A stretch of DNA of 64,000 nt from Cellulomonas composti (GCF_007990245.1 NZ_BJWG01000013.1:1-64000), one strand, 5' to 3'; shown: positions 42,587 through 51,227, counted from the stretch's first letter. A program made the numbers and translations. Notes: generated from the sequence alone by a model not told the origin.

Positions 42587-45500
42587 ATGAGAAGGCGTCC
42601 CACGCGCACGATCGTGGCCCTGACGGCAGCCGCCGTCGTGGTCCCGCTCGGCATCGTCCTGACCGCACCCGCCCAGGCGGCGACGGTCCTGCTGTCGGCG
42701 GGCAAGCCGACGACGGCGAGCTCCAGCAACGGCGGCTACGTGTCCGCCAACGTCACCGACGGGAACCAGTCCAGCTACTGGGAATCGGCCGGCAGCACCT
42801 TCCCGCAGTGGGTGCAGGTCGACCTCGGCACCGCGCAGACCGTGACCGACGTCGCGATGCGGCTCCCCGCGTCGTGGGGTTCACGCGACCAGACCGTCCT
42901 GGTCCAGGGCTCCACCAACGGCTCGACCTTCACGACCCTGCGCGCGCAGCAGTCCTACCGGTTCGACCAGGCCGCCTCGAACCTCGTCACGGCCGACGTC
43001 ACCGACTCGTCCGTGCGCTACGTCCGGGTGCAGGTCAGCGCCAACAACGGCTGGCCCGCCGCGCAGCTCTCCGAGCTCGAGGTCCTGGGCACGTCGAGCA
43101 ACCCCGATCCGGGCACCAACCTCGCCCAGGGCCGGCCCGTCGTCGCGTCGTCGTCGACCCAGACGTACGTCGCCTCGAACGCGGTGGACGGCAACGCGGG
43201 CACCTACTGGGAGGGTGGCGGCGGACAGTACCCGACGACCCTCGACGTGACGCTCGCGCAGACGGCCGGCCTCTCGTCCGTCGTCGTGCGGCTGAACCCG
43301 GACCAGGCCTGGGGCCCGCGCACGCAGACCTTCGCGGTCCTCGGCCGCACCGGGACCGGCGCGTGGACGACGCTCGCGCCGTCCGCCGCGTACGCGTTCT
43401 CGCCCGCGACAGGCAACCAGGTCACCGTGCCCGTGAGCGGCACCGTCAACCAGGTGCGCCTGCAGGCGACCGCGAACACCGGCGCCCCGGGCGCCCAGGT
43501 CGCGGAGCTGCAGGTCTTCGGGTCCGCGGTGTCGCAGGACCTGCCTGACCTCCAGGCCGGCGGCCTGACCGTCAGCCCCGCCGCGCCGACGCCGTCGTCG
43601 AGCCTCACGCTCACGGCGACGATCCGGAACATCGGTGTGGCGGCCAGCCCGGCCACGACAGCCTCGTTCGCGATCGGCGGCCAGTCCGTCGGCACGGCGA
43701 ACGTCGGCGCGCTCGCGATCGGCGCCTCGACCACCGTCACCGTCACCGCGTCGCCGCGCGCCGCGGGCAGCTACCCGGTCACGGTCACCGTCGACCCGGC
43801 CGGCACCCTCACCGAGGCGGTCGAGACGAACAACTCGGCGAGCACCTCGGTCACGGTCTCCGCCGACCCGGTCCAGCAGCGCCCTGACCTGCAGATCTCG
43901 GCCCTGACGGCTTCGCCGGCCGCGCCGACGAGCAGCCAGGCCATCACGCTGTCGGCGACCGTCCGCAACGCAGGGACCGCCGCCTCGACCGCGACGAACG
44001 TCGCGTTCTCGGTGGGGGGCACGCAGGCCGGCACGGCTCCGGTCGGTGCGCTCGCGGCGGGTGCGACGAGCACCGTCACCTTCGCGGCCGGCGCCCGCGC
44101 CGCCGGCACCTACGCGCTGTCCGCCACCGCGGACGCCGCGGGTACGGTCGCCGAGTCCGACGAGACCAACAACGGCGCCACGGCGTCCATGACGGTCACC
44201 AGCGACAGCACCGACCCGGCGGTCAACCTCTCGGCCGGCCGGCCGGCCACCGCCTCGTCGCAGGAGTGGCAGTTCGCGCCCGGCAACGCCGTCGACGGCG
44301 ACACCGGCACGTACTGGGAGGGTGCGTCCGGTCAGTACCCGAGCCGTCTTGCCGTCGCACTCGCCGCCCCCGCCATGCTCCAGCGGGTCGTCGTGACGCT
44401 GCCGCCCGTCGACGCGTGGGGTCCGCGCACGCAGACCTTCGCGGTCGAGACGGCCAACGGCAACGGCACCTTCACCACCGCCGTGCCGTCGGCGGCGTAC
44501 GCGTTCTCCAACGCCACCGGCAACAAGGTGACGATCCCGCTGAGCGGAACCGCCACCGACGTCCGCCTCGTGCTCACGGCGAACACCGGCGCGACCAACG
44601 GCCAGGTGTCCGAGCTGCAGGTGTGGGGCACGCTCGCGCCCGCACCGGACCTGACGGTCTCGTCCGTCACGACGAGCCCGGCCGCCCCGGTCGAGGGCAC
44701 CGCCACCACCGCGACCGTCGTCGTGGCGAACACCGGCAACCTCGCCGCCCCGGCCACCACCCTCGTGGCGACGGTCGACGGCACGTCCGTCGCCACGGTC
44801 GACGTCCCGGCGATCGCCGCGGGCTCGTCGGCCACCGTCACGGCGAACCTCGGCACCCGCCCGGCCGGCACGTACACGCTCGTCGCGCGTGCCGACGCGG
44901 GAGGCACCGTCACCGAGCGCGACGAGGCGAACAACAGCCGTACCGTCCCGCTCGTCGTGGCCGAGACGCCGGGGCCCGACCTCGTCGTCACGACGGTGGC
45001 CGCCACCCCGTCGAACCCGTCGCCCGGCCAGGCCGTGTCCTTCACGGTGACGGTCCGCAACCGGGGCACGAGCCCGGCGGCGGCTACGACGACGAAGGTC
45101 GTCGCGGGCGGCGCCACGCTCACGGGCGCCACCCCGGCGCTCGCGGCGGGGGCCAGTGCGACGGTCGCGATCGGCGGGACCTGGACCGCCGTCGCCGGCG
45201 GCGTGACCGCCACGGCCACGGCCGACTCCGCGGGCGTCGTCGCCGAGACGAACGAGACGAACAACACCGGCACCCTCGCGGTCGTCGTCGGACGCGGTGC
45301 CGCGGTGCCGTTCACGACGTACGAGGCGGAGGCCGGCACCTACACGGGCACGCTCGTGCAGGCCGACGCGCTGCGGACGTTCGGGCACACCAACTTCGGC
45401 ACCGAGTCCTCGGGCCGCGCGTCGGTGCGCCTCTCCTCGCAGGGCCAGTACGTCCAGTTCACGTCGACCGTGCAGACGAACTCCGTCGTCGTGCGCAGCT

Positions 45501-47038
45501 CGATCCCGGACTCGGCGGACGGCAAGGGCCGCGAGGCGACGCTCAGCCTCTACGCGAACGGTCAGTTCGTGCAGAAGCTCACGCTTTCGTCGAAGCACGC
45601 ATGGCTCTACGGCACGTCCGACGATCCCGAGGGTCTGACGAACACGCCGGGCGGCGACGCCCGACGCCTCTTCGACGAGTCGCACGCGCTGCTCGCACAG
45701 TCCTACCCGGTGGGCACCACGTTCCGGCTGCAGAAGGACGCCGGCGACGACGCCGAGTTCTACTACGTCGACCTCGTCGACCTCGAGCAGGTGGCGGACC
45801 CGCTGGCCAAGCCCTCCCAGTGCGTCTCGATCACGCAGTACGGCGCCGTGCCGAACGACGGCATCGACGACTCGACCGCCATCCAGGCGGCCGTGACGGC
45901 GGACCAGAACGGGCAGATCCCGTGCGTCTGGATCCCGGCCGGCCAGTGGCGCCAGGAGAAGAAGATCCTCACCGACGACCCGCTCAACCGCGGCAACTAC
46001 AACCAGGTGGGCATCTCCGACACCACGATCCGTGGCGCGGGCATGTGGTACTCACAGCTGTACTCGCTGATCGAGCCGCAGGACGCGAACACGATCAACC
46101 ACCCGCACGAGGGCAACTTCGGGTTCGACATCGACAAGAACGTGCAGATCTCCGACATCGCGATCTTCGGCTCGGGCCGCATCCGCGGCAACAACGCCCA
46201 GCAGGAGGGTGGCGTGGGCCTCAACGGTCGCTTCGGCACCGGGACCAAGATCAGCAACGTCTGGATCGAGCACGCGAACGTCGCCGTCTGGGTGGGCCGC
46301 GACTACTCCAACATCCCCGAGCTGTGGGGACCGGCGGACGGACTGACGTTCACCGGGATGCGCATCCGTGACACCTACGCGGACGGCATCAACTTCTCCA
46401 ACGGCACACGCAACTCGTCGGTGTACAACTCGTCGTTCCGCACCACGGGCGACGACTCCCTGGCGATCTGGGCCAACCCCTACGTCAAGGACACCGCGGT
46501 GGACAACGCCCACGACAACCACTTCGTGAACAACACGGTGGCGCTGCCGTGGCGGGCCAACGGCATCGCGATCTACGGCGGCCGCGACAACTCGATCGAG
46601 AACAACATCGTGTCCGACACCATGAACTACCCCGGCATCATGCTGGCGACCGACCACTCCCCGCTGCCGTTCGGCGGGACCACGCTGATCGCCAACAACG
46701 CGCTCTACCGCACGGGCGGCGCGTTCTGGAACGAGGACCAGGAGTTCGGCGCGATCACGCTGTTCCCGTCCACGCTGGACATCACCGGGGTCACGATCCG
46801 CGACACGGACGTCTTCGACTCCACCTACGACGGCATCCAGTTCAAGAACGGCGGCGGCAACATGCCGAACGTCGTGATCTCGAACGTCCGGATCGACAGG
46901 TCGAACAACGGGTCCGGCATCCTCGCGATGTCCGGCGCCCGCGGCAACGCGACCATCACGGGCACCACGATCACCAGCTCGCGTGACGGTGACATCTTCA
47001 AGGAGCCCGGCTCCCAGTTCGTCTTCACCACCCCCTGA
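42587..47038 (+). CDS. Modular secreted GH87 alpha-1,3-glucanase (mutanase/mycodextranase), 1483 aa
   Basis: Signal peptide (1-31) is followed by three discoidin (F5/8 type C) modules at about 33-165, 175-315 and 545-680, each beginning LSAGKPTTASS-like and ending ELQVxG. They are interspersed with CARDB-type modules (about 320-425, 430-535, 690-790, 800-900; PDLQISALTASPAAPT). A CBM6/35-like module (YEAEAGTYTG) at about 905-1070 and the catalytic beta-helix from residue 1079 (CVSITQYGAVPNDGIDDSTAIQ) complete it. D1266 (YADGINF) and the pair D1289-D1290 (TTGDDSLAIW) have the spacing of the GH87 catalytic triad as I recall it. It should hydrolyse alpha-1,3-glucan of fungal walls or dental-type mutan. 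ATG is preceded by GAGGAAG, and a hairpin follows the stop. Confidence 0.9.
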   Translation: MRRRPTRTIVALTAAAVVVPLGIVLTAPAQAATVLLSAGKPTTASSSNGGYVSANVTDGNQSSYWESAGSTFPQWVQVDLGTAQTVTDVAMRLPASWGSRDQTVLVQGSTNGSTFTTLRAQQSYRFDQAASNLVTADVTDSSVRYVRVQVSANNGWPAAQLSELEVLGTSSNPDPGTNLAQGRPVVASSSTQTYVASNAVDGNAGTYWEGGGGQYPTTLDVTLAQTAGLSSVVVRLNPDQAWGPRTQTFAVLGRTGTGAWTTLAPSAAYAFSPATGNQVTVPVSGTVNQVRLQATANTGAPGAQVAELQVFGSAVSQDLPDLQAGGLTVSPAAPTPSSSLTLTATIRNIGVAASPATTASFAIGGQSVGTANVGALAIGASTTVTVTASPRAAGSYPVTVTVDPAGTLTEAVETNNSASTSVTVSADPVQQRPDLQISALTASPAAPTSSQAITLSATVRNAGTAASTATNVAFSVGGTQAGTAPVGALAAGATSTVTFAAGARAAGTYALSATADAAGTVAESDETNNGATASMTVTSDSTDPAVNLSAGRPATASSQEWQFAPGNAVDGDTGTYWEGASGQYPSRLAVALAAPAMLQRVVVTLPPVDAWGPRTQTFAVETANGNGTFTTAVPSAAYAFSNATGNKVTIPLSGTATDVRLVLTANTGATNGQVSELQVWGTLAPAPDLTVSSVTTSPAAPVEGTATTATVVVANTGNLAAPATTLVATVDGTSVATVDVPAIAAGSSATVTANLGTRPAGTYTLVARADAGGTVTERDEANNSRTVPLVVAETPGPDLVVTTVAATPSNPSPGQAVSFTVTVRNRGTSPAAATTTKVVAGGATLTGATPALAAGASATVAIGGTWTAVAGGVTATATADSAGVVAETNETNNTGTLAVVVGRGAAVPFTTYEAEAGTYTGTLVQADALRTFGHTNFGTESSGRASVRLSSQGQYVQFTSTVQTNSVVVRSSIPDSADGKGREATLSLYANGQFVQKLTLSSKHAWLYGTSDDPEGLTNTPGGDARRLFDESHALLAQSYPVGTTFRLQKDAGDDAEFYYVDLVDLEQVADPLAKPSQCVSITQYGAVPNDGIDDSTAIQAAVTADQNGQIPCVWIPAGQWRQEKKILTDDPLNRGNYNQVGISDTTIRGAGMWYSQLYSLIEPQDANTINHPHEGNFGFDIDKNVQISDIAIFGSGRIRGNNAQQEGGVGLNGRFGTGTKISNVWIEHANVAVWVGRDYSNIPELWGPADGLTFTGMRIRDTYADGINFSNGTRNSSVYNSSFRTTGDDSLAIWANPYVKDTAVDNAHDNHFVNNTVALPWRANGIAIYGGRDNSIENNIVSDTMNYPGIMLATDHSPLPFGGTTLIANNALYRTGGAFWNEDQEFGAITLFPSTLDITGVTIRDTDVFDSTYDGIQFKNGGGNMPNVVISNVRIDRSNNGSGILAMSGARGNATITGTTITSSRDGDIFKEPGSQFVFTTP

Positions 47039-47050
47039 CCCACCCCCCAG

Positions 47051-47084
47051 GCGGATGGCCGGGCCCCCCGGCCCGGCCATCCGC
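47051..47084 (+). terminator. Strong hairpin after the GH87 gene
   Basis: GCGGATGGCCGGG (47051-47063) pairs perfectly with CCCGGCCATCCGC (47072-47084), starting 13 bases after the stop codon. Confidence 0.75.
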
Positions 47085-47164
47085 ACCAAAGTCCCCACCC
47101 CACACTCCCCTCACCCGCCACCGGCCCCTGCCACATCGCCAGCCCCCTGCGGCGTCGCCAGCCC

Positions 47165-47240
47165 CTGCCGCGTCGCCGGACTGCTGCCGCGTCGCCGGAC
47201 TGCTGCCGCGTCGACGGACTGCTGCCGCGTCGACGGACAC
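47165..47240. repeat. 19-bp tandem repeat, four units
   Basis: CTGCCGCGTCGCCGGACTG is present four times in exact 19-base register (47165, 47184, 47203, 47222). The third and fourth units read TCGACGG instead of TCGCCGG, and the last ends in CAC. It merges into the hairpin repeat that follows. A half-unit recurs at 47408-47425 before the second hairpin copy. Confidence 0.85.
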
Positions 47241-47312
47241 CCCCAGCGTCGTCGGACCGCTCTATGGCGGGGTCCGTCGACGCTGGAGGTGTCCGTGGAT
47301 GTTTGAGGGGTC
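47241..47312. repeat. Intergenic hairpin repeat, family 1, copy A
   Basis: CCAGCGTCGTCGGACC (47243-47258) and GGTCCGTCGACGCTGG (47271-47286) form a 16-bp stem with one mismatch and a 12-base loop. Outer sequence extends the pairing (GACGGACACC against GGTGTCCGTG). About 187 bases further on lies a near-identical copy. The 563-base gap 47039-47601 holds only the glucanase terminator, these repeats and the GNAT promoter. Confidence 0.8.
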
Positions 47313-47426
47313 CGTAGTCGCGGGGTGACGTCCTGCCGGCTCGGCCCTCCGAGCGTCACGCCACCTGTCGCCGCTCGCCTGCCGACCCCCAGACCGCCGC
47401 CGGCCCCCTGCCGCGTCGACGGACTG

Positions 47427-47510
47427 CTGCAGCGTCGTCGGACCGCTCTGTGGCGGGGTCCGTCGACGCTGGGGGTGTCCGTGGGTGGTTGGGGGTCCGT
47501 GGTCGGGGGG
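47427..47510. repeat. Intergenic hairpin repeat, family 1, copy B
   Basis: CAGCGTCGTCGGACC (47430-47444) pairs with GGTCCGTCGACGCTG (47457-47471), loop GCTCTGTGGCGG. It matches copy A almost base for base, including the trailing GGTGTCCGTGG and GGGGTCCGTRGTCG. Confidence 0.8.
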
Positions 47511-47601
47511 CGGCGGGGCGCCGGTGCGGGCGCAGCGGCGGGACGGGGTGCGGCGTGGACGCGGGGGACGAGGGGGGTTGCGGGTCGGGCAGGATGCGCC
47601 T

Positions 47602-48252
47602 GTGAATGGTGTGCCTCTGAGTCGACCGATGGTGCTGACCGGCCGGTACGTGCAGCTCGAGAGGCTGCGCCAGGAGCACGCCGAGGGCCTTGCGGCCGCT
47701 GCGGCGCGGGACCGCAGCTCGTACGCGTTCACCACCGTGCCGGACGGGCTCGACGGGGCCCGGGCGTACATCGACCTCGCGATGAGCAAGGAACGCGCGG
47801 GCCGGGCGGTGCCGTTCGCGGTGCGCCGGCTGTCCGACGACACGGTCGTCGGGAGCACGAGCCTGCTGGACCTCGACGTGTTCACCTGGCCGCGCGTGGC
47901 GGGGGACACGGGGCCCGTGCCCGACGACGAGCACCCGCCGACCGTCGCGGAGATCGGCAGCACCTGGTACGCCGCGGACGCGCAGCGCACCCCGGTCAAC
48001 ACCGAGTGCAAGCTCCTGCTGCTCGCGCTCGTGCTCGACACCTGGCGTGGCCTGCGCGTGACGCTGAAGACCGATGCGCGAAACGCTCGCTCGCGCGCCG
48101 CGATCGAGCGCCTCGGCGCACAGTTCGAGGGGGTGCGTCGTGCGCACACGCCGGCGACCGACGGCGGTGTGCGGGACACCGCGTACTACTCGATCGTCGC
48201 CGCGGAGTGGCCCGACGTGCGCACCGCGCTCGAGCGGCGTCTCGAGCGCTGA
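47602..48252 (+). CDS. GNAT family N-acetyltransferase (RimJ/RimL type), 216 aa
   Basis: Begins with LTGRYVQLERLRQEHAEGL, the usual start of the RimJ/RimL-like acetyltransferase_3 group. It continues with strand/helix elements VGSTSLLDLDV, TWYAADAQRTPVNTECKLLLLALVLD and the NARSRAAIERLGAQFEGVRR acetyl-CoA region. It probably acetylates a small molecule or protein N-terminus. GTG at 47602 lies six bases after CAGGAT, a possible -10 box, and lacks a ribosome site, so a leaderless start is inferred. Confidence 0.88.
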   Translation: MNGVPLSRPMVLTGRYVQLERLRQEHAEGLAAAAARDRSSYAFTTVPDGLDGARAYIDLAMSKERAGRAVPFAVRRLSDDTVVGSTSLLDLDVFTWPRVAGDTGPVPDDEHPPTVAEIGSTWYAADAQRTPVNTECKLLLLALVLDTWRGLRVTLKTDARNARSRAAIERLGAQFEGVRRAHTPATDGGVRDTAYYSIVAAEWPDVRTALERRLER

Positions 48253-48459
48253 GCCCGCACGGACCGGCGTCGCGGGTCGGCCTGATCCGGCTGGGCCTCG
48301 GCGTCGTCCACCGCGAGACAGGAGCGCCGGCCGGGGTCGTCGGGCCGAACGGTCCGGAGGTCCGGCCACATGAACGCCACGTGTCGGTAGGGTGACGCGT
48401 GCGTCCTGATGGGACGGATCGTTCCGCGGGCCGAGATCCGCGGTGGACGAGGGGGATCG

Positions 48460-50454
48460 GTGCGACGACGGGCCTGGCTGGGTGCTGCGGTCATCGGCGC
48501 GTCCGCAGCGCTCGCGGGCGCGTGCACGGACTCGCCTCCCGGACCCGACGAGGCGGCGGCGGACCTGGCGAGCGCGCTGCGCACGGGCACGTTCGAGAAC
48601 GTCGAGCTCGTCGGCACGACGACCGCGGCGGCGGCCGCGGAGGCGCGCACTGCCGCGTACGCGGGCATGGGCGACCGCGAGGTGGACGTCACGGTGCGCG
48701 AGGTGAGCACCGATCCCGACGACGAGGCGGCCGCGACGGTCTCGCTCGCGTACTCCTGGGACCTGGACCCGGACGTCGAGGGCGACGAGTGGGAGTACGT
48801 GACCACCGCGCACCTCGAGCGCACGGACGACGAGTGGCGCGCGCAGTGGCGGCCCGCGATCCTCGCGCCGGATCTCGTCGCGGACGAGGTGCTGCGGGTC
48901 GTGCGCGAGAGCGCACCGCGTGCGAACGTGCTGGGTGCGGGCGACGAGGTGCTCGTCGAGGCCCGTCCGGTGCACCGGATCGGGATCGACAAGACGCGCG
49001 TCGAGGCCGCGGACGCGCCGGCGGCGGCCACCGCGCTCGCGACCGCGCTCGGGCTCGACCCCGACGCATATGCCGCACGGGTCGCGGCGGCGGGGGACAA
49101 GGCGTTCGTCGAGGCGATCGTCGTGCGCGACGGCGACCCCGCCTACGACGTCGCGGAGCTGTCCGCGATGGACGGTGTCAACGCGATCGCGGCGGAGCTC
49201 CCGCTCGCGCCGACGCGCACGTTCGCGCGTGCGATCCTCGGCACGGTCGGCGAGGCGACCGCGGAGATCATCGACGACTCCGGCGGCGACGTCGCGGCGG
49301 GTGACCTCACGGGGCTGTCGGGTCTCGAGCGCCAGTACGACGAGCAGCTGCGCGGCCGCCCCGGCCTGTCGGTGCAGGCCACGAGCGACGGCGGCCCGGT
49401 GCGCAGCCTGTTCACCGTGGACGCGGTCGCGGGGACGCCGTTGCGCCTGACGCTCGACGCCGACCTGCAGACCGCGGGGGAGCAGGTGCTCGCGGGCGTC
49501 GGGCCGGCGTCCGCGCTGGTGGCGATCCAGCCGTCGAGCGGCAACGTGCTCGCGGCGGCGAGCGGACCCGGCGGCGACGGGATGTCCACGGCGACGCTCG
49601 GCCAGTACGCGCCCGGGTCGACGTTCAAGGTCGTCAGCGCGCTCGCGCTGCTGCGGGCGGGGCTGTCGCCCGAGTCCACGGTGCAGTGCCCCGCGCAGGC
49701 CGTCGTGGACGGGCGCGCGTTCGACAACTTCCCCGACTACCCCGCCGACCGGCTCGGCGAGGTGTCGCTGCGCACCGCGTTCGCGAACTCGTGCAACACC
49801 GCCTTCATCTCGCTGCGCGAGGAGGTCGGCCAGGACGCGATCCTCGACGCGGCCGCCTCGCTGGGACTCACGGCCGAGACCGCGCTCGGATACCCCGCGT
49901 TCCTGGGGGCGGTGCCCGCCGAGTCGGACGGTACGGACCACGCGGCCACGCTCATCGGGCAGGGGCGCGTGCTGGCGTCGCCGCTCGGGATGGCGGTCGT
50001 GGCGGCGTCGGTCGCGCGTGGCGCCACGGTCACGCCGCGCCTCGTCGTCGGGACCGGTTCCGCGGACGACGACGGGTCCGACGAGGGTGCGGGCACGGAG
50101 TCCGGCGACGAGTCCGACGACGCCACGGCGGCCGACCCCGCGTCGTCGACGAGCGCGCGCCCGCAGCTGCCACTCACCGACCAGGAGGCCGCCGCGCTGC
50201 GCGAGCTCATGGGCGCGGTGGTGAGCGAGGGCGGTGCGTCGTTCCTCGCCGACGAGCCCGTGGCGACGCTGGCCAAGACCGGCACGGCGCAGTTCGGGCC
50301 TGTCGACGACCTGCGCAACCACGCGTGGATCATCGCGGTGCAGGGCGACCTCGCCGTCGCCGTCTTCGTCGACGAGGGCGAGTACGGCTCGACGACCGCC
50401 GGCCCGCTCCTCGAGGAGTTCCTCGAAGCCGCGCGCAACCTCGGCGGCGCCTAG
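48460..50454 (+). CDS. Penicillin-binding lipoprotein (MecA_N-like, class B transpeptidase), 664 aa
   Basis: A lipoprotein signal ends in LAGAC (C22). An NTF2-like MecA_N domain (about 25-140), a dimerisation/linker region and the transpeptidase from about residue 320 follow. Active-site motifs are S387-TFK (SxxK), S444-C-N (SxN) and K606-T-G. It cross-links peptidoglycan on the outer face of the membrane. An acidic serine/aspartate-rich insert (about 545-570, DDDGSDEGAGTESGDESDD) precedes the KTG motif. GTG at 48460 has GAGGGGG upstream; ATG at 48409 is possible but has no ribosome site. A TAGGGT -10-like box is at 48388-48393. Confidence 0.9.
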   Translation: MRRRAWLGAAVIGASAALAGACTDSPPGPDEAAADLASALRTGTFENVELVGTTTAAAAAEARTAAYAGMGDREVDVTVREVSTDPDDEAAATVSLAYSWDLDPDVEGDEWEYVTTAHLERTDDEWRAQWRPAILAPDLVADEVLRVVRESAPRANVLGAGDEVLVEARPVHRIGIDKTRVEAADAPAAATALATALGLDPDAYAARVAAAGDKAFVEAIVVRDGDPAYDVAELSAMDGVNAIAAELPLAPTRTFARAILGTVGEATAEIIDDSGGDVAAGDLTGLSGLERQYDEQLRGRPGLSVQATSDGGPVRSLFTVDAVAGTPLRLTLDADLQTAGEQVLAGVGPASALVAIQPSSGNVLAAASGPGGDGMSTATLGQYAPGSTFKVVSALALLRAGLSPESTVQCPAQAVVDGRAFDNFPDYPADRLGEVSLRTAFANSCNTAFISLREEVGQDAILDAAASLGLTAETALGYPAFLGAVPAESDGTDHAATLIGQGRVLASPLGMAVVAASVARGATVTPRLVVGTGSADDDGSDEGAGTESGDESDDATAADPASSTSARPQLPLTDQEAAALRELMGAVVSEGGASFLADEPVATLAKTGTAQFGPVDDLRNHAWIIAVQGDLAVAVFVDEGEYGSTTAGPLLEEFLEAARNLGGA

Positions 50455-50479
50455 GTGCCGTGCCGTGCCGTGCCGTGCC
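50455..50479. repeat. Pentanucleotide microsatellite (GTGCC)5
   Basis: Five perfect GTGCC units follow the PBP stop codon directly. Such a tract could expand and contract. It is outside coding sequence. Confidence 0.85.
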
Positions 50480-50664
50480 GTGGCGCGAGTCGTGGTGACG
50501 GGTGGAGCGTGCACCTGGCCGGCGCCCGGGCTGCGGTTCTCGAACGTGATGGCCGACGAGGACGACATGGCCTTCGCCGGGTTCACGCCCGGCGGGCCGC
50601 CCGAAATCGGACACGTGACCAGTTCGAGCCCGGGTCGAACGGGGAGAACGCTCTCTAGGCCGAA

Positions 50665-50697
50665 CGGGTGAAATTCGGCGATGTCGTATTTCTCCCG
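50665..50697. promoter_or_regulatory. Inverted repeat upstream of riboswitch promoter
   Basis: CGGGTGAAAT (50665-50674) and ATTTCTCCCG (50688-50697) form 10-base arms with one mismatch around 13 bases, in the least GC-rich stretch of this gap. It may be an operator, or the terminator of the PBP transcript. The 50480-50664 stretch shows nothing else. Confidence 0.4.
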
Positions 50698-50707
50698 CTA
50701 CAGGCGC

Positions 50708-50737
50708 TTGGCCCGGGATGGGTAGGCGGGTTACTGT
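50708..50737 (+). promoter_or_regulatory. Promoter of riboswitch transcript
   Basis: TTGGCC (50708-50713), 18 bases, TACTGT (50732-50737). The inferred start near 50744 is at the beginning of the aptamer. If the start is a few bases later, part of P1 would be lost, so the true start is probably slightly upstream. Confidence 0.4.
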
Positions 50738-50832
50738 CGGTCCTGTCAGCGAAACGGCAAACCCTCCGCGAGGAGGGGACGCAAAGCCACGGGACCCACG
50801 ACGGTCAGCCGGGCTACCGAACAGACGGGACG
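50738..50832 (+). ncRNA. Cyclic di-GMP-I (GEMM) riboswitch
   Basis: The conserved GEMM core is intact. GGCAAACC is followed by the P2 hairpin CCCTCC-GCGA-GGAGGG with a GNRA tetraloop. GGGACGCAAAGCCACGGG, GGTCAGCCGGG and CTACCG follow in order. P1 can form between GTCCTGTC (50740-50747) and GACGGGAC (50824-50831). The 3' strand of P1 overlaps the only plausible ribosome site (GGGACGG) of the small ORF starting at 50838. Ligand binding should therefore hide the ribosome site and switch translation off; this mechanism is inference. These RNAs bind c-di-GMP through the conserved G and C in the three-way junction. Confidence 0.93.
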
Positions 50833-50837
50833 GTCAC

Positions 50838-50990
50838 ATGGACCAGACGGGCTTCCCCAGCGAATCCGCATCGGCGACCCCGATCACCTCTTCCCCCTCC
50901 TTCGTCGCACGCGCCCAGGCTTGGGCAACGGCGGCTGCGGTCCGGGGCAGCGGAGCGATGGTGCCCCTGCAGCGCGAGCACGCCGCCTGA
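50838..50990 (+). CDS. 50-residue small ORF under c-di-GMP riboswitch
   Basis: The ATG lies six bases after the end of the aptamer, and a strong hairpin terminator follows 16 bases after the stop. This small ORF is therefore the only thing the riboswitch can control. The peptide is serine/threonine- and alanine-rich (FPSESASATPITSSPSF, then AQAWATAAAVRGSG) with no signal peptide, cysteine or membrane helix. No family is recognised. It could be a genuine regulatory micro-protein, or the transcript itself may act as a small RNA. Confidence 0.6.
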   Translation: MDQTGFPSESASATPITSSPSFVARAQAWATAAAVRGSGAMVPLQREHAA

Positions 50991-51006
50991 CGGCGGGCCG
51001 CCACAT

Positions 51007-51044
51007 CGAAGCCGTCGCACCGGTCACCGGTTGCGGCGGCTTCG
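51007..51044 (+). terminator. Terminator of riboswitch/small-ORF transcript
   Basis: CGAAGCCGTCGCACCGG and CCGGTTGCGGCGGCTTCG form a stem of about 17 bp with a TCA loop, one mismatch and one bulge. TCGTCGTCTCC follows. Confidence 0.75.
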
Positions 51045-51140
51045 TCGTCTCCGGCGGGATCCCGAGAGACCCCGTCCGGTCCATGACCCGTCCGACGTGC
51101 TCAGGAGGCTGGTGCGCGGGACGCGACGGTGGGATCGGCA

Positions 51141-51169
51141 TTCACCGTCCGGTCGCGGCGCGCTAGCCT
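51141..51169 (+). promoter_or_regulatory. Promoter of SHOCT membrane protein gene
   Basis: TTCACC (51141-51146) and TAGCCT (51164-51169) with a 17-base spacer. The leader of about 52 bases contains a small GGTC...GACC hairpin and AGGAAGG before the ATG. Confidence 0.5.
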
Positions 51170-51227
51170 CTGCATCCATACGGGTCGGTCTCCAGACCGG
51201 CCTGCGTCTCAGGAAGGTCGCGCACGC

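Noticed and set aside
42881..45685. 934-codon open frame antisense to the GH87 gene
   Set aside because: Antisense shadow caused by third-position GC. It has no domain, while the sense strand carries a full modular enzyme.
47356..50586. 1076-codon minus-strand frame across GNAT and PBP genes
   Set aside because: It runs through repeats and antisense to two well-supported genes, with low-complexity sequence.
50600..50660. GTTCGAGC/GTCGAAC stretch resembling a tRNA T-arm
   Set aside because: No acceptor, anticodon or D arms can be folded around it. No tRNA was found in the window.
50552..50671. Possible 39-residue ORF upstream of the riboswitch
   Set aside because: No ribosome site, it ends in the promoter region, and there is no recognisable feature.
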